Shown piece by piece: positions 29,926 to 43,206 of a stretch of 64,000 nucleotides of DNA (positions are counted from its first letter, which is position 1; every line of letters starts with the position of its first letter). The position numbers were made by a program, and so were the translations under genes. The notes beneath the pieces were generated by a model that was not told the origin of the DNA, made no database searches, and saw only the letters and a list, made by a program, of their open reading frames with translations. Where the stretch lies: contig JANFNE010000016.1 of assembly GCA_024867545.1 (NCBI GenBank), positions 248,001 to 312,000 of the forward strand, written 5' to 3'. The stretch is from Phytopythium helicoides (lineage: Eukaryota; Oomycota; Peronosporomycetes; Pythiales; Pythiaceae).

Positions 29926-32900
29926 ATGGACACAAGCGGAAGCGCCGCGGCGCGCGCGCGCATGGGCGTCAAGCGGCCGAGCGACGACGCAGCGACGGGC
30001 GCGGCGCGCGCCTCGGGAGGCTCCGGGCCCAGCGCCGAGCCCTCGCGGCTGTTCGTGGTCTGTGGGCGCGGGCGCAAGCTGGACGAGCTGCGCGCGCTTT
30101 TTGGCGCTTGTGGACGCATCCGGCACCTGCACCTGGCGCTCGACCGCAGCAACAAGTCCAGAGTGCGTGGCGGAGTGGGGTGAGCGGTGGCTGTGAGGAG
30201 CGAGTGCTGAAGTGGCGACGCTGTGTGTGTGTTTGCGCGTTGCAGGGGTTCGCGTTCCTGCAGTACGAAGACCCGGCGGACGCGGCGCGCGCGATCGAGC
30301 GGTTTGACCAGATGACACTCGAGGACGGACACGTGCTCAAGGTGCGGGAAGGCGCGATTAGTGAAAGCTGAAGCTGCCGTGCACTTACACGACGGCGATG
30401 GGTGGGAGAGCAGGTGAGCGTGGCGAAGGAGAAGCCGAGTGGGAAGCTCAAGCGCAACCAGCACGCGAGGCAAGAGGCGGACGAAAGGGCCGTCAACAGG
30501 AACGGGATGGGCGCGGAGAGCATGGCGGATGGGCACGCGCCGGGGAAACGACAGCGCTCGAGCCCCCCTCAGATGACGATTCAGACAGAGCCTTTTGTGC
30601 CTTCGATGGGCGGCCGCGGACCAGAGGCACGCTACATCAAGCGCGAACGGCTGGATGAGAAATATGCAGCTCGAAGCACCCCGCAGAAAATGAGCGCAGC
30701 TACCTCGACTTCGCAACCTGTGATGAGCATGAGTGATCAGTCAGAGGTCGCTCGGGTCATGGAAGCCATGCTTGCTGCACTGGAACAGCAACCTGCCAGC
30801 ACCCTTCCGCACTCAGACTCAACGCTAACCGCGATGCACGCGTACCACAGTGCTGCATCTGCTACTATCTCCGACAAGAGTCTGAGTGGTAAACCTCTGC
30901 TTCCAAGTGCTTCACGAGAGTCATTTGTGAATGTCAAGATGGAAGAGCCCTCAACGGATGTAATCACTTCCAGCATCGGATCAGTTTCGCTGGCGAGCAC
31001 CCCGAAGCCGCATCCGCAGCGTGAGCAACAGCCACGACGAGCCGTACCTGTCCTTCCAGAACCTCAACGATCAGGGAAAGCAATGCTTCGTCGACGCCGC
31101 CAAAGCGTTGATGATAGCGACTCAAGTGGCGAGGATGGCCATGACTCTGGAGGCAATCGCCGCAAACGGAGCAATACGACAGTGACACCACCGCCACCTC
31201 CATCATCAGCTCCGTTGGTGCTGAAGCTAGCTGAACCCAAGGTGAAAGTCGAATCACCAGTTTGGCATACCGTGAAGAGTGGCAGCCGTCGTGGCCGAGG
31301 TTCTTTCGATGCGTCGAGGAAACAATGCAAGCGCCAGCCTTCAGATGATGACCGAGAAGAAGGTCACCACCGCGCATCAAAGCAGCAAATTACTAGCACT
31401 GCCCACTACCCATCGATGAACCCCCAAAGCGCAGAAGGGGACAACAGTATCGATGCTTTGAGCGATGCATTTGGATCATTAGCTCAGACTCGACTCTTCT
31501 TTGTCTCGACTCGCAAGGTAAGCTATAGCACGGTGGCAATGTTGGCAGCGTGAATTGCTGACACTAGCAATCGCAACTCGACCAGTTCACATTGCAGGAG
31601 CTCGAAGCCATATTCTCGGTCTATGGAGACTTCGAGTCAGTACAGATTGTCAAGTCATTTGGGAAAGTGAAGACGATGGCATATATCAAGTATTCTCAGG
31701 TCACTAACTCGCTTCCACGTGAGTTGCATTATATGCGCGCTAACTTTTTCTGTTGTTGTTTCCAGGCTTCGACTGCAGCTGGGGTTGTTCGGTCATTTGT
31801 AGATGACTCGGCGGTGAATAGCCAGGACACTGAAAACGAGGACTTCATCAAGGTAGTGTACAGGTGTTGTATCCTCCTGTTCTTTGTTGTTGTGCTTACG
31901 TAGATCATTATACTTTTTTTTTTTTTTTTAGCTGACTTTTGCGGATTCGACACGATCCCACCAACAACGAGCACAATCACATATCGGTACTATCATGCCG
32001 GCGCACCATTACGACTCGCGATCTCCTGTTATGAATACGGCATCGTCAGCAAATTTGCTGCCCTACGACTCGTCGTACCAGATTGATGCAATCACTAGAG
32101 AAGACGTTCACAAACAAGGTGAAAATACCTGGTTACTAGTGCTGTTTGACCGGTTCCTGCCAAATCATGTGCTGTCGTCGACTGTGTCGGAGTGCCCCGG
32201 AATGGAATTTGTCGACATCAAGCTAACTAAAACCACGACAGAGTCTCAAAACGTTGCGTTTGTGAAGTTTGCAAGTGAAGAGTATGCAGAGGCTGCTGCG
32301 CGCGAACTGCATCAGCTGGAGCTGCCGGTTGGATCCGGAATACACTTGCAGGCGCTTGTGATCGCCGACCCTAGCCAATTCAGCGCAGCCTATGCCAGCG
32401 TTGAAACAAGAGCGTCCGATAACGTCGATGGAGATGAAAGTGATGCATCGAGATCGACAGAAGACGTGGATATTGGCGCCGTGGAAGCACGATTCGCTCA
32501 TCTAATGCGAAACAACAGTAGTGATCAACAGTATCCTAGCCAACCACCAGCGGAGCATTTCCCAAGTGAGCGACCAGTGTTTACTGGGCCTTCGCATATG
32601 CTGCCATTTTATCCGAGCGTGTACCCGAGTGCAGCTCACGCTGCTTATGGATCGAGCAGTATGTACAATGCTGCACCACCTGGTATGGCGTTTACTATGC
32701 CGATGGCGACAGCGCCGCCCCACTATCACCATTCCATCCCTCCGGCTCCAATTTACGAGGGACCACCGTTTGGTTTCAACACGTGGATGGAGTCGGCGCC
32801 ACCGTACTACCCACCTCCGCCTTCTTCGAGCTTCCAGTATCCGTTCGTCCCGCACCCACGACCGGAGTTGCCGCTTGCAGCGCTTCCAAACCCCAGCTAT

Positions 32901-33347
32901 GATACGCAGAGCAGCCGATCGAACCAAGAGGGGAAAATGCACACCCGAGCTCTGTCTCCTACAAACTCTGACGCGTCAATGAGCAATGGCGAGTGCTCGA
33001 GTGAAGTTGTCAAGGCGATCGCTCCCACGGTCTTTATTTCGACGACACAACCTGTTGACGTCGTGGTGATGATGTCGGCGCTTATCGAGTGCAGCGGGAT
33101 GGTTGCATTCAGAAAGAGCCCGCCGTCTGTGGGAAAAGATGGATGTGCGTTCATGGCGGAGTTTGCGAGCGAAGGGCAAGCGAGCGAAGCTGCTGAGAAG
33201 CTGAATGGTGTGGTGTGCCAAGGGACAAAGCTTACGGCAAAGAAATTGAGTGGCGAGAGAAATGCCGTTCAAACTGGGAAGTGGAGTACCAGTCGTCGCA
33301 AGAGGCAGCGTGTCGACGCGCGCTCGAGAGGTCGAGGCGAGCCATGA
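29926..33347 (+). CDS. RNA-binding protein with four RRM-type domains
   Basis: Six exons (29926-30162, 30246-30341, 30414-31517, 31586-31699, 31766-31852, 31932-33347) all have lengths divisible by three and join to 1017 residues. RRM1 is at residues 36-120 (RLFVVCG as RNP2; GFAFLQYE as RNP1). RRM2 spans exons 3-6 (RLFFVST; TMAYIKYS). RRM3 is in exon 6 (WLLVLFDRFL; NVAFVKFAS). A degenerate RRM4 lies near the end (PTVFIST; CAFMAEFAS). A long Ser/Pro-rich region links RRM1 and RRM2 and a Pro/Tyr-rich stretch precedes RRM4. The layout recalls RBM45/DRB1-like proteins. The last intron ends in a run of more than 15 T before its acceptor. Confidence 0.85.
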
Positions 33348-33534
33348 GCTCTTTATTGGTATTTAGCCTCAGCTTTTGCTGACTGAGCGATTTTGGCTAC
33401 GAAGATAAATTGAAACATGGGTGAAATTGAAGTACCTGACATTCTCTTTTTCATTGGCATTGCACCAGAACAGACATTGAGACGCAGGCTACAGCACTCT
33501 TATCGGAGCTGCAAGCAACGGCGACAACGCGAGT

Positions 33535-35268
33535 CTAACGGCCAAAGTCGCGGTCGGGAAAAAGACTTGGGGCTGCAAGCGTCCAAATGTACAGCCCAAT
33601 AGTTGCCCATTGAGAGCTGATCTTGACCCACATTGAAATGGCCGCATCAGAGGTCGATGACGAGCTGCTCATGTTGATAACAAACACATCAGTTGAGTTT
33701 GATCCACTCCCGAACAAAGTTCAACAACGTACCCGTTCGTGCTTCCCCAGTTCGTCAGCACCATGGCCATATACAGTGACGCCAGAACCATGAGAAGGTG
33801 AAACTGGTAGTCTGGCACCCCCTTCTCGCCTTCGTCTTTGTTTTTCTTGCGGTGCTTGCGAATTCGAGCTTTTGTAATACCGATGCTCTCCAAGTCAGCA
33901 TTTTCCTCTCCATCATCATCCTCCGAGTCGGATCGACGACGACTTGGCTCGAGCGAAAAATGTGAGTGTCAGTTGAAGACGTCTGCCATCCCGTCCACGT
34001 AATGGTGATCGCAGCCACAAGAGAGTTGACAATGACGCTCGACTGCTGCTCCTTGACGCTGGTTAAGTCAATTTCAGTGCAGCTCCCATCGGGGTTAGAT
34101 CGCACGGACTGGTAGCATAGCAGCACGAGGTACAGCGCCATTGCGGACGCCGGCAGGAGTCCAACGTTCGCCCAAGAAGTAACTGCAAGCAAGATCTGTC
34201 AGGCACTGATATCGGAATAGCCTCTTCCAGTGCTATAGCTTACCACTGAGTGCCATCAAAACTACGGCAGCCACGGTTGTGATTGAGATGAACGTGACGT
34301 TCAACTGGCAGCCTGCATACTGCTGATACATAATAGCAATGCCTGCTGCTGAGATAGTGAGACAGAGTGCCACGGCAACCAAGTATGCCGCCTCCCTGCA
34401 CGATAGCACCGTTATTTAGGGGCGGGTGCGTTGCAGTGTGCGCACGAGTGCGTACCATGTACTCCGTGATGACGAGTGTGACTGCGATGAGTAGTCTGCA
34501 TCTAGCAGCGACTGCCGTGCTTCGTCATCTTGATCGGCTTCCTCCATCTTGGCGAGCAAATAGTCACGGATTCCATCTGGAAAAGTGCAAGCGATATGTT
34601 AGCCGCCAGCTTCTAGTGTACCACCAAGAGATCTAATCGTACAGGTGTAGTCAAGGATGATGATAATCTGGAGGACGATAAAGAGAGCCGACACGACGCG
34701 CGCAAGGTCGGTGTATCCGTCGTAAAAGCCTGCGATAGCATCGCGGTATGAGCAGATAACTTCCCTCGCAAACGCATCCAGCAAAACCGCACCATTCGGC
34801 ACGAAGAACGAGCCAACGAGAATGCCTCCAAAGATTGGAAGCTGGAACAGAAACAAACAGCACACGTTCTCGCATCCACGCGCAACTGCGCAGCTGAGCG
34901 CCGTCGTCATGAGGAAGAAGCAGCCGAGACTAAAGCTGATCCTGCGGATCAAAAACATCCCCCCACAACGTTCATGAGAAACTCGTGGTTGCACAACACC
35001 AGCCTTGAATATCAACCTGTAGACAAACTGGTTGCCGATGCAGCCACCTGGGTCCTCCACATGCTCACACGCAGTGAAGAACTCGTAAACGTAGCTCAGC
35101 TCCGCCAGGACATCTTCCGCCAACAAGATCAGCAATACGTCAGCTATAACTGCACTTTTGGGCACCAGCAGCAACCAAAGAGCTGCACGGACGCTGGCCG
35201 AACGCGCGCACGAGCGCCGCGACTATCGAGCTGAGGAAGAAGAGCGCAACGTACGCCGCGCGCGCCAT
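33535..35268 (-). CDS. SERINC/TMS1-family membrane protein (frameshifts)
   Basis: Six exons (35268-35017, 34941-34643, 34576-34456, 34395-34244, 34182-33733, 33664-33535). Allowing one lost base at each of three places (about 35189, the CCC run 35160-35162, and the T run 33956-33960), the total is 468 codons plus stop. Family features are the CCWCPK motif before the first core segment, VYRISFSLGCFFLMTTALS, LPIFGGILVGSFFVPNG, ARVVSALFIVLQIIIILDY, the late FHLLMVLASLYMAMVLTNW and WVKISSQW with a final hydrophobic segment. About ten membrane segments are predicted. SERINC proteins sit in plasma and endomembranes and act on lipid distribution, reported as phospholipid scrambling; an early proposal was serine incorporation. 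The cytosolic loop is Ser/Asp-rich. Confidence 0.85.
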
Positions 35269-35568
35269 GACCGTGCGGCACCACCGGTCGATTCTCCAAA
35301 TGAGCAGGGCTCGCTCGTGATGGATTCACTAAGTGATTTGCTAAGAATGATGGTAATCAATTACGGAATGTATGCTGATGCCTCATCACACGTCACACGT
35401 TGAAGTGGAACCGTTTCACGTGCGTTGGTTTCCCCTCCAATTGAGCAACCAGAAACGGCTCTCACACCAGTCTTAGCGACCATTTCGTCCCTTTCAAGTA
35501 GCAACTCTTCCTCGTTTGGTTGTTGCTGGTTTCCCTTGCTGCCATCACTAGGAGAAAGTGCAGCAAGC
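35269..35568. promoter_or_regulatory. Bidirectional promoter region between SERINC and DRC1
   Basis: 300 bp between two divergent ATGs. No Inr consensus stands out. Confidence 0.4.
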
Positions 35569-37915
35569 ATGGACGCTGGCGGAGGTGGCAGTGGCTCGGC
35601 AGGCTCGACCGGCAGCAGTCTGAGCGGCAAGGCGCACGCGGTGGACCCGGTGACCGAGGCCAACGAGCGCGAGGCTCGCATCCAGGCGCGGCGGCAGCGC
35701 ATCGAGGTGCGCAATGCGTCCAAGGACGACGAGTCGCGACGCAAGAGCCAGCAGGTTGGCGAGGCCCGCAAGCTCGGCCGTGGGAAGCAGCAGGTGGCCG
35801 ACTCGCTCAACCAGCTGGACCGCCGCAAGATCGCGGGCATCCGCCATGTGACCAGCGTGCGAGTCGAGGCTGATGATGCCGAGAACCGCAGACGAGTGGA
35901 GGAGGAGGAGCGCCGCCATGCGCGCGTGGCCAAGCTGCAGCAAGAGGCGCTAGAGAGCGGCGCCAAAAATGCGGCAGTTGAGATGAGATGGGCAGATTTG
36001 TTCGAGTACAGCATGCCGCAGGAGCTGCATCGAGAGCTGGAGGCGCAGAACCGTGCGTGCAATGAAATCCTCGCGTCCAAGGACGCAGTCATCCGCGAGT
36101 TTCAGCGGCAACTGAAAGCCAAGGACGAGGAATACGTCATCGCGCTCAAGACGCAGGCAGAGGATATCGAGAAATTGCTGGACCGCATGGGGCAGCAATA
36201 CCGGGAGATGCAAGACGAGTATGAGAATGAGCTGGAGCAGATGGAAGACGCGTTCTTGAAAGAGCGTGACGAACTCATTGCGACGAATAAACTAGAAATT
36301 GATTCCCTCTTTGAGCGTCGTCGCGAAATGGAGATGGTGTACATGGAGACCAAGCAACAGCGTGATGAACAGTACTTGAAAGAAATTGAGGACCTCCGTG
36401 TTCGTGACGCAGAGGACTACAACGCCCTCAAGATTAAGCTTGAAACCAATATCCAAACGCTTGAGCAGCAGCTCGAGGAAATGCGCGCGACGTACCAGCT
36501 CAATACCGAAAAGCTCGAGTACAACTACCGTGTGCTCACCGAACGCGATATGGAAAACTCGGCTACGCTCAGCCAGCAAAAGCGCAAGCTTGCTCGCTTG
36601 AAAGACGCGCTCGCAGCACTTATCACGAAGTACAATCAAACGGATGCAAGAGATCGCCAACAAAACCAGGAGCTAACGGAGGAATACCGTCGCCTGACGA
36701 AGCAATACAAGGATCTTCAGAAGAAGTACGCTCACTTTGAATCAAGCGACCAAAGCAAGTACGAGGAGGTGCGGAAGATGCACGAAGACGAGGCCATGTC
36801 CAAGCTGGAGAAGCTATTAGCGGCAGATAAGACAATCCACGAGCAGCAGCTCGGGCTGACTTGGCGACCGCCACCTCAGCCTGTGCGAACGTGGACACAA
36901 TCTGGCAGTGGTGGAGGCAAAGCTAGAGCGGAGTCACCTCACCGAATTGGTGCTGGAAGCACTGACAAAAAATCAGCTGATGCTCACGATGCCGGTAATA
37001 ACGGCGGCGAAGACGAGTACGCTGACTTTGATTCGATGTCTGTGAAGAAAATCTCCAGTTCAAAGCTGAAGTACATGCTTAAATTGCTGGCATCGGAGGC
37101 TGGCTTTCTCGTCAATACTAATGTACAAAAAGCGATTGAGAATATGCCAGACGATGAGGCGGAGCTAGTGAAAGCAGATATGATCATGCGTGCGCTAGGG
37201 ATCGAAAATGAGGACGAGATGGAGCGCCTGATGCGATTCTTTTTCCAAGATCCACGAGCTGAAGTGCCGGGTGATTCCCCATCGACTGGAAAGGGTGTTA
37301 GCAAGGGTTCAACAGCACCTACTCCAGCGTGGGGTATTATGGTAGGGCCGGAAGATGTCATTCGCGTCATCAAGCAGTTTGTAGAGGTGCGATCGTCTCA
37401 GATGAATTGTTTTACCGCCAAATCTAACTTGCTTGTCATCATGTACACGCTTTTGTTTTCAACAGGAGGTCAATGAGCAAAAGCGGTCAGCCCCTATTTC
37501 ACGCATGCTTCGTCGAACAAGTGCAACTGCGTTAGCTGGGGAGAGTTCTGCCGAAGGAGGCCCCCGAAGTGTCAGTGGAGGTGGCACATCTGGGAAGCAG
37601 CCAGGCTCAGAGGCTGCTTCGCTCTCCGCTCGTACTGCTGAAGCAAAGAAGTCTGAAAAAGTGTTCTGGGAGACACTTTTGCGCCTATTTCCAGAGAGGA
37701 AGATGCGCGTCTTGCGAACTCTGGAGACCGGTCTGACACAGTATCATGGAGTACTGTTACGGCGCAAAGAAATACTGGACGACGTAGATGCTCTTACTGC
37801 TCAAAACGCGGAGCTCAAAGAGATGCTGAAGCAGTATCTTGGCGCACCAATCAATGAAGATCTCATCATCCCGCCCACGCAAATGCAGCTCTATACAACC
37901 GATGGCGGTAGTTAG
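35569..37915 (+). CDS. DRC1: Dynein regulatory complex subunit 1
   Basis: Exon 1 (35569-37386) and exon 2 (37466-37915), intron 79 bp, join to 755 residues; DRC1 proteins are about 740. The frame is open further upstream, but MDAGGGGSGS at 35569 is the best start. The protein is mostly coiled coil (residues 60-470) with family stretches NTEKLEYNYRVLTERDMEN, ELTEEYRRLTKQYKDLQKKY and HFESSDQSKYEEVRKMHEDE. The C-terminal part has FWETLLRLFPERKMRVLRTL, TQYHGVLLRRKEIL and IIPPTQ. DRC1 is the base subunit of the nexin link between axonemal doublets, needed for flagellar waveform. Its presence implies motile flagella, as in oomycete zoospores. Confidence 0.9.
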
Positions 37916-38170
37916 CATTTCCCATATGTATTGGTAGCATCCTTTGCGCCAAAAGATAGGAGCAGGTTGTACTTCATAACAAACCCGTGAGATGCTAATT
38001 GTCAGTGCAGTAGAGTTATAGTGAACCGCCGTCGGCGAAGTTGTGTGAGTGAGGTGTGTTCTTGGATGATCAGGTTTTCCGACGGCGGTAATACGCGCTC
38101 CGACGGCGTCAGTGTGTCGCTTCAAAACTCATGAGAGGTGATAGCTCGAGGGGTAAGTAAGTCCGCATGC

Positions 38171-38190
38171 TGACACATTCGGCAACTTTC
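38171..38190 (+). promoter_or_regulatory. Inr/FPR-like core promoter of the COG0523 gene
   Basis: TGACACATTCGGCAACTTTC, about 55 bp before the ATG, partly matches the oomycete TCATTYYNCAWTTT pattern. Confidence 0.3.
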
Positions 38191-38242
38191 CCAGTGGCAG
38201 TCACACCTCCCAGCACACCAAGCACAACGCTTCAGCTCCTCC

Positions 38243-39769
38243 GTGATGACCAAGAGGATGCACGAGCCAACCAAGGTTCCCGTAACTATCCTCACGGGGT
38301 TTCTTGGCAGTGGCAAGACAACGCTGCTAAACCACCTACTAAATGAGAACCACGGCAAGAAGTTTGCCATCATCGAGAACGAGTTCGGCGAGGTCGGTGT
38401 CGACGACCAGCTCTTGCGTCGTACATCCAGTACCAACGCCAAAACTGAAGAGTCAGCTGATCCTGACGTTACCAATCGCCGTGCACGAGCCGACAAGTTC
38501 GAGGTAAACGAAGAGATCCTTACTATGAACAACGGCTGTATCTGCTGCACAGTTCGTGGCGACCTGGTGCGTATGATCCACCAGATCTTGCAACGCGTCG
38601 GAGACCGCGGCACACTTGATGGAATCATCATCGAGACGACTGGTATGGCGAACCCTTCACCAGTCGTGCAGACCTTCTTCGCTGAGCCGTCGATCGCGCT
38701 GACATGTCAGCTTGACGGAATCATCACAGTTGTGGACGCAAAGCACATCTTACAGCACTTGAAGCCGGGGTGCGGCGTCGAACACGAGTGCGAGGAGCAA
38801 ATCGCTTTCGCCGATCGTCTGCTGCTCAACAAGATGGACTTGATTTCCAACGACGAGCGCGAGGTCATTCGCAAGCGTATTCGGGATATCAACGGCACTG
38901 TTGGGATCATCGAGTGCGAGCAATGTCGCGTTGACCCCGAGCTGCTGCTCAACGTGCAGACATTCGATCTTGATGCGATTCTAACCAAGCGGCCCGACTT
39001 TCTCAAGGACAGGACAGAGGAGGAGGATAAGCACGACCACAAGCACGAACATGAGGACGATCACGAGAACAAGCACACACATGACAAAGCTCACGGCCAG
39101 CATTCTCCGTCCTCAGTGTCCGAATCTGGACACAATCATGACAGCAGCCATGACCAAGGCCACCACGCTCACCACCATGAGCATCAGCATGGTGTCGGGT
39201 CCCTCGTGTCCTCCGTTGGTATGACATCACCGGAACCGACGGTGTTGTCGCTGCTTGAAATGTGGATCGAAGACCTACTAGAAGAGCACGGAGAAGACCT
39301 TCTTCGATACAAGGGTGTCATCAATGTTGCTGGAGCCGACCGCAAATACGTCTTTCAAGGTGTTCATACACTCTTCTACGGTCGCTTTTCGGACCCTTGG
39401 GGGCCAAATGAGAAACGCGAGACACGGTTCGTCTTCATCGGCAAGAACCTTGACCGTGACATGCTGACAGAGGGCTTCTTAGACTGTCGTGCGCGACCGC
39501 TGCGGTTCAAGTTGGGTGATCGAGTGCTAGCACGAGTTGAACCTGGAGGATACCAGCCTGGAGTCGTCGAGGCGCTATGGGATCGTGGAAATCCGTACCT
39601 GATTCGTCTGGAACGAACTGATCGTTTGGTTTGGGCGTTCAGGGACGATGACCGCCTCGTAAGACGTGTTCCAACTCCCGACGAGCTCCGTACTCTGATG
39701 GAAGAGGGTTCGAAGGCTGGCCTCGTTCGACCGAGTGGTGGCACAAACGCATCAGAGCTACGTTCCTGA
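38243..39769 (+). CDS. COG0523 (CobW/ZNG1-like) G3E GTPase, probable zinc metallochaperone
   Basis: 508 residues, intronless. The N-terminal GTPase has Walker [16 protein letters not shown] (residues 15-29), [10 protein letters not shown], the metal-binding CxCC motif in [24 protein letters not shown] and the guanine-specificity NKMD. A His/Asp/Glu-rich loop follows (residues about 260-315). The CobW C-terminal domain is present ([12 protein letters not shown]). An added C-terminal 80 residues ([35 protein letters not shown]) resemble a small beta-barrel module common in stramenopile proteins. ZNG1-type proteins pass zinc to methionine aminopeptidase 1 using GTP. The His-rich loop should store or sense metal. 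Confidence 0.9.
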   Translation: MMTKRMHEPTKVPVTILTGFLGSGKTTLLNHLLNENHGKKFAIIENEFGEVGVDDQLLRRTSSTNAKTEESADPDVTNRRARADKFEVNEEILTMNNGCICCTVRGDLVRMIHQILQRVGDRGTLDGIIIETTGMANPSPVVQTFFAEPSIALTCQLDGIITVVDAKHILQHLKPGCGVEHECEEQIAFADRLLLNKMDLISNDEREVIRKRIRDINGTVGIIECEQCRVDPELLLNVQTFDLDAILTKRPDFLKDRTEEEDKHDHKHEHEDDHENKHTHDKAHGQHSPSSVSESGHNHDSSHDQGHHAHHHEHQHGVGSLVSSVGMTSPEPTVLSLLEMWIEDLLEEHGEDLLRYKGVINVAGADRKYVFQGVHTLFYGRFSDPWGPNEKRETRFVFIGKNLDRDMLTEGFLDCRARPLRFKLGDRVLARVEPGGYQPGVVEALWDRGNPYLIRLERTDRLVWAFRDDDRLVRRVPTPDELRTLMEEGSKAGLVRPSGGTNASELRS

Positions 39770-40351
39770 AGACGTCGAAAGTCTTGTAGTCAGCGCTGAG
39801 TATAGTTTGACAGGCGCGACTGCGAGGTACGCACCTGAAAGTTGAAGAGCGCGATCCATGGGCGGTGCTCGACCGCACATACTTTTTTCTTATTCGAATA
39901 GACGTGAGTTGCAGTGAGCTTTCCACCCTCATCGATAGAAAATTGGAGCTGAGAGCCATAAAAATATGGTACGACAGATGAAAGACGACGGTATGACTGA
40001 CAGTGGGCTCATCAAGTACAAGTGGTGCTGGAAAGACTGCGCAGCCGCTTTGCTTGAGGTGTTCGAAGACCGCGACATTTTGAGATTCGCACTCTTGAGT
40101 ATCATTGATGGAGATTCGAAGACCCCCGACGCCTACACCAAGCAACACTTGCTTTGCCGTGCCTACGTTGGTGCCATTTGACACAATTGAAGTCCCGCAG
40201 CAGTCTTTCTTCATTCAAGGAGCAGTCGGCCATCGAGTCATTATCCCTGTTGCCTATGGAGACACGGTCATGTACCGTGGTCGATTGCGAGTATGTTGTT
40301 TCGTGTGCCTCCATTTGCATCGGAATGATATCTAATAGCGTTTGATCGCGA
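39770..40351. other. Intergenic stretch upstream of GH5
   Basis: About 580 bp; overlapping short frames on both strands have no recognisable features. Confidence 0.4.
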
Positions 40352-41986
40352 ATGGTGACACAGCGATGGCCGGGTGCGATTCTGCTTGCTCTAGCATTGG
40401 TCTTACCAGCAATTTTGATCGTGCTGGCTGGGAGCAAGCAGCACGAAGCCGTTCTCACACGACTCAAGGCGTTCAATTACCGTCAGTATCATCGAAAAGA
40501 TATTACAGGCGGAGCGAAGGCTCTGATCTCGATGACATTGTGGGCAACGGCGGTGAGATTGGCAACCCTGCGAAGTACCCGGAAAATAAGTGCACGCAAC
40601 CGAACTACCTCAGCAAAGAAGGAAAGATTTTTGCCTGTCGCTGACAATGGCACGGAGGTCCCAATCAGTATCAAGGGCGTGAATTGGTTTGGTATGGAGA
40701 CGTATGTGCGCTGCAGCTATGAGATGGAGGATACTGGGAGTAATGGTCCAACTAACTGCATTCTTCAGTGGGCAGGCCATGGTGTTTGGACTTTGGGACA
40801 ATGCAACAGCGGGAACTACTGCGGTCCGTGCAGTTGCTGGACTCTTGGTCATTGACGAGCAAACACACTTACAAGGTTCTTTGTGCGTGCAGTACCACGT
40901 TGCCTCGTTCTGTCGGCCAACAAGTTCAATGCAGTGCGAATACCGCTCATGATCGATCATATCCTCAAGAACACGGTACCCAACCGCAAGATGATCAACC
41001 AGTACTCGAACCAAGCCGTCTCGGTCAAAAACTACATGTCGCTACTCAAGAGCCTTATCCAAGTGCTGCAGTTCCGCCGCATAGGCGTGCTGATCAGCCT
41101 CCACACCCTCAACGACGACGACACGGGAGGTCTCTGGTACAACGACGCGATCTCCGAAGTCGATTTCCTGCACGCAGTCGACATTTTGACCGAGAATCTT
41201 TGCTCTGCGACGTATTGGAACGTCATCGGTCTAGATGTCAAGAACGAACCCTTTGACGCCACGTGGGGGACTGGCGACAGGACGGACTTTCGCCTGGGTG
41301 CAGCCAGGATTGCCAACCGCATGTTGAATGCTTGTCCGAACTGGCTGGCGTTCGTCGAGGGTCTCAACTACAAGCAGCACAGCGTGGTCATTGACGGTGA
41401 GAATATTACCTACAGCGACTGGTACGGGGGCGGGCTGCAGGACGTTCGGGACTCGCCCATCAAGGTCAACACGGCCCACAAGGTCGTCTGGGCTCCGCAC
41501 TACTACACGTCGGCCGTGTTTGTGCAGCCGTACTTTTACGATGGCGGCACCGTTGACCCCGACACTCTGGAGCTGGACGACTTTGTGGAGCTGTCGGACA
41601 AGGTCCTGAAGACTCGCGTGGAGGCCACGATGACCGACATGTTTGGGTACCTCGTGGACGAAGAGCCGAACTACGCGCTGCTTCTCGGCGAGTTCGGCGG
41701 GCTGTATGCTGGTGACCGGCACCCAAAGAAGACGATCCAGCGCACCGTGGATTTCACGATCGCCACGATGCTCGCCAATGGCTACGCAGGTGGCTTTGCG
41801 TGGTCGCTGAACCCCGAGAGCAAGTACCAGTACTGCTCGGCAGACGAGGGCAGTCGGGTGGCCACGTACGAGGAAGGACTGCTGCAGCTCGACTGGCTGA
41901 CGGCCAACGCCGAGTACCTGGCGGCGGTCAGTGTCATGGACTCATTGCCCGACTTGAAGCGGTTCCCATGCTTCGAGCATGCATGA
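40352..41986 (+). CDS. Membrane-anchored glycoside hydrolase family 5 protein (frameshifts)
   Basis: Exons 40352-40701, 40769-40823 and 40893-41986. Three single-base indels are needed (near 40470-40510, an extra T near 40636, a missing C near 40910) to give 499 residues. The N-terminus is a signal anchor (GAILLALALVLPAILIVLAG). The GH5 barrel begins ISIKGVNWFGMETG and continues with FGLWDN and NKFNAVRIPLMIDHILKN. Acid/base motif DVKNEPFDATWGTG holds the proton-donor Glu; APHYYTSAVF carries the substrate-site His-Tyr; LLLGEFGGLY holds the nucleophile Glu. It should be a beta-glucanase (exo-1,3 or endo-1,4) at the cell surface, acting on its own wall or on plant polymers. Intron phases are consistent once the indels are allowed. 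Confidence 0.85.
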
Positions 41987-43206
41987 CTAGATTTACATGC
42001 AGATGGCGACGCACGTAAAATGTAGTATTGTAGCGTCTAAAACGTAACCTCCCGATACTAAATAGGATCTATGCCTTGAGCTAAATCGTGTTGAATATTA
42101 GCCTAAAACTTCGGATCCCTTTGAAGTGCTCACTGGATACTTTGGCTGCCGCGCGATCAGATTTTCTGAACTTGTAAGTAGCCAGCTTCAAGTACGATAT
42201 CGAATGGCCTCTATACTACGATTCCATAGTCAAGTTTATATGTTCTAAAAGTCCTGTCTTTTCCCGCGCAAATTTCCCCGCTTGTCGCGGAAGATTCTCC
42301 CCATCCGCCACTCGTCCGCCCTGCCGGTCTGCCTTCGCTCCACGTTGAAGCGATCGATCTCGAACCGCCGCAGGCTTTGTCATCTGCACGAGCTTCTCTC
42401 TCTCTCTCTTCTGCTCGCGTCGAAATTCAACTACAAAGCCACAAGGCGCGGTAACGTGGGGGCGACCGTCGCGCGCTTGCGGCCGCGCGTGTTGTGGCCC
42501 ACACGGCGCGCTTGCAATCGCGCTGCCCGACGCCCCTTCTCTGCGCGTGCGCGAGTCCACTTCAAACCCGGGCCGACTAAGAATCGTGTCGCATCCCGCG
42601 CACCCGAACCCGTCTGTTTTGCTACAAACATTTACTACAAGCATCCGGGTGGGTCTTCAAGCGGGTCTCGATCGTCCCCAACCCGCCCGGGAGCGTGGCG
42701 CCAGCGAGCCGTATCCTCACGACGTGGCGGTCGCCGCGCTCGACTGCTCCGGCAATCCCGGCAGAAGCGAAAAAAGCGCAAGGGAAAGAAGACGCCGCCG
42801 CCTGTCTTCTTATCCTCCGCCGCCGCGACCAAGAAGCGAAGAAGTAGCAGCTAAGAAGCTAAGAAACGCCCCCCGGCGCCTTTCTCCGAGGAGGGGAAAA
42901 GCGTCCGTTGGTTTCACTCGTCGAACCGCTCGCCGCGACCGCAAAGGGGCGCGCGAGGGCCGAGCCGCTCGCCCTCGCCCGACCGCCCGACCGCCCGCCG
43001 CGACTATTATCTATTCGGGCTACTACCAGCCGAGCGCCCGCGCCAAGGACGCCCGCGCTGCGCTGCACGCGTTCCCCGCCTCGTCGCTCGTGCAGCCGCC
43101 GCCCTCGCGGCCGCTAAGCCAGCGCGCGCCGTCGCTCGGAGGCCGCGCGCCAAGCGAGAAGGCGCTCAACCTCGGCGCCGAGCTGCTCCGCCGAAACTCG
43201 GAGACC
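41987..43206. other. Long 5' region before alpha-actinin
   Basis: 1.2 kb. The first half is AT-rich with nothing recognised. A CT run lies at about 42394-42411. From about 42550 the sequence becomes very GC-rich and stays open in the frame of the actinin start without a stop, giving an Arg/Pro/Ala-rich translation that does not look like a folded domain. Confidence 0.4.
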
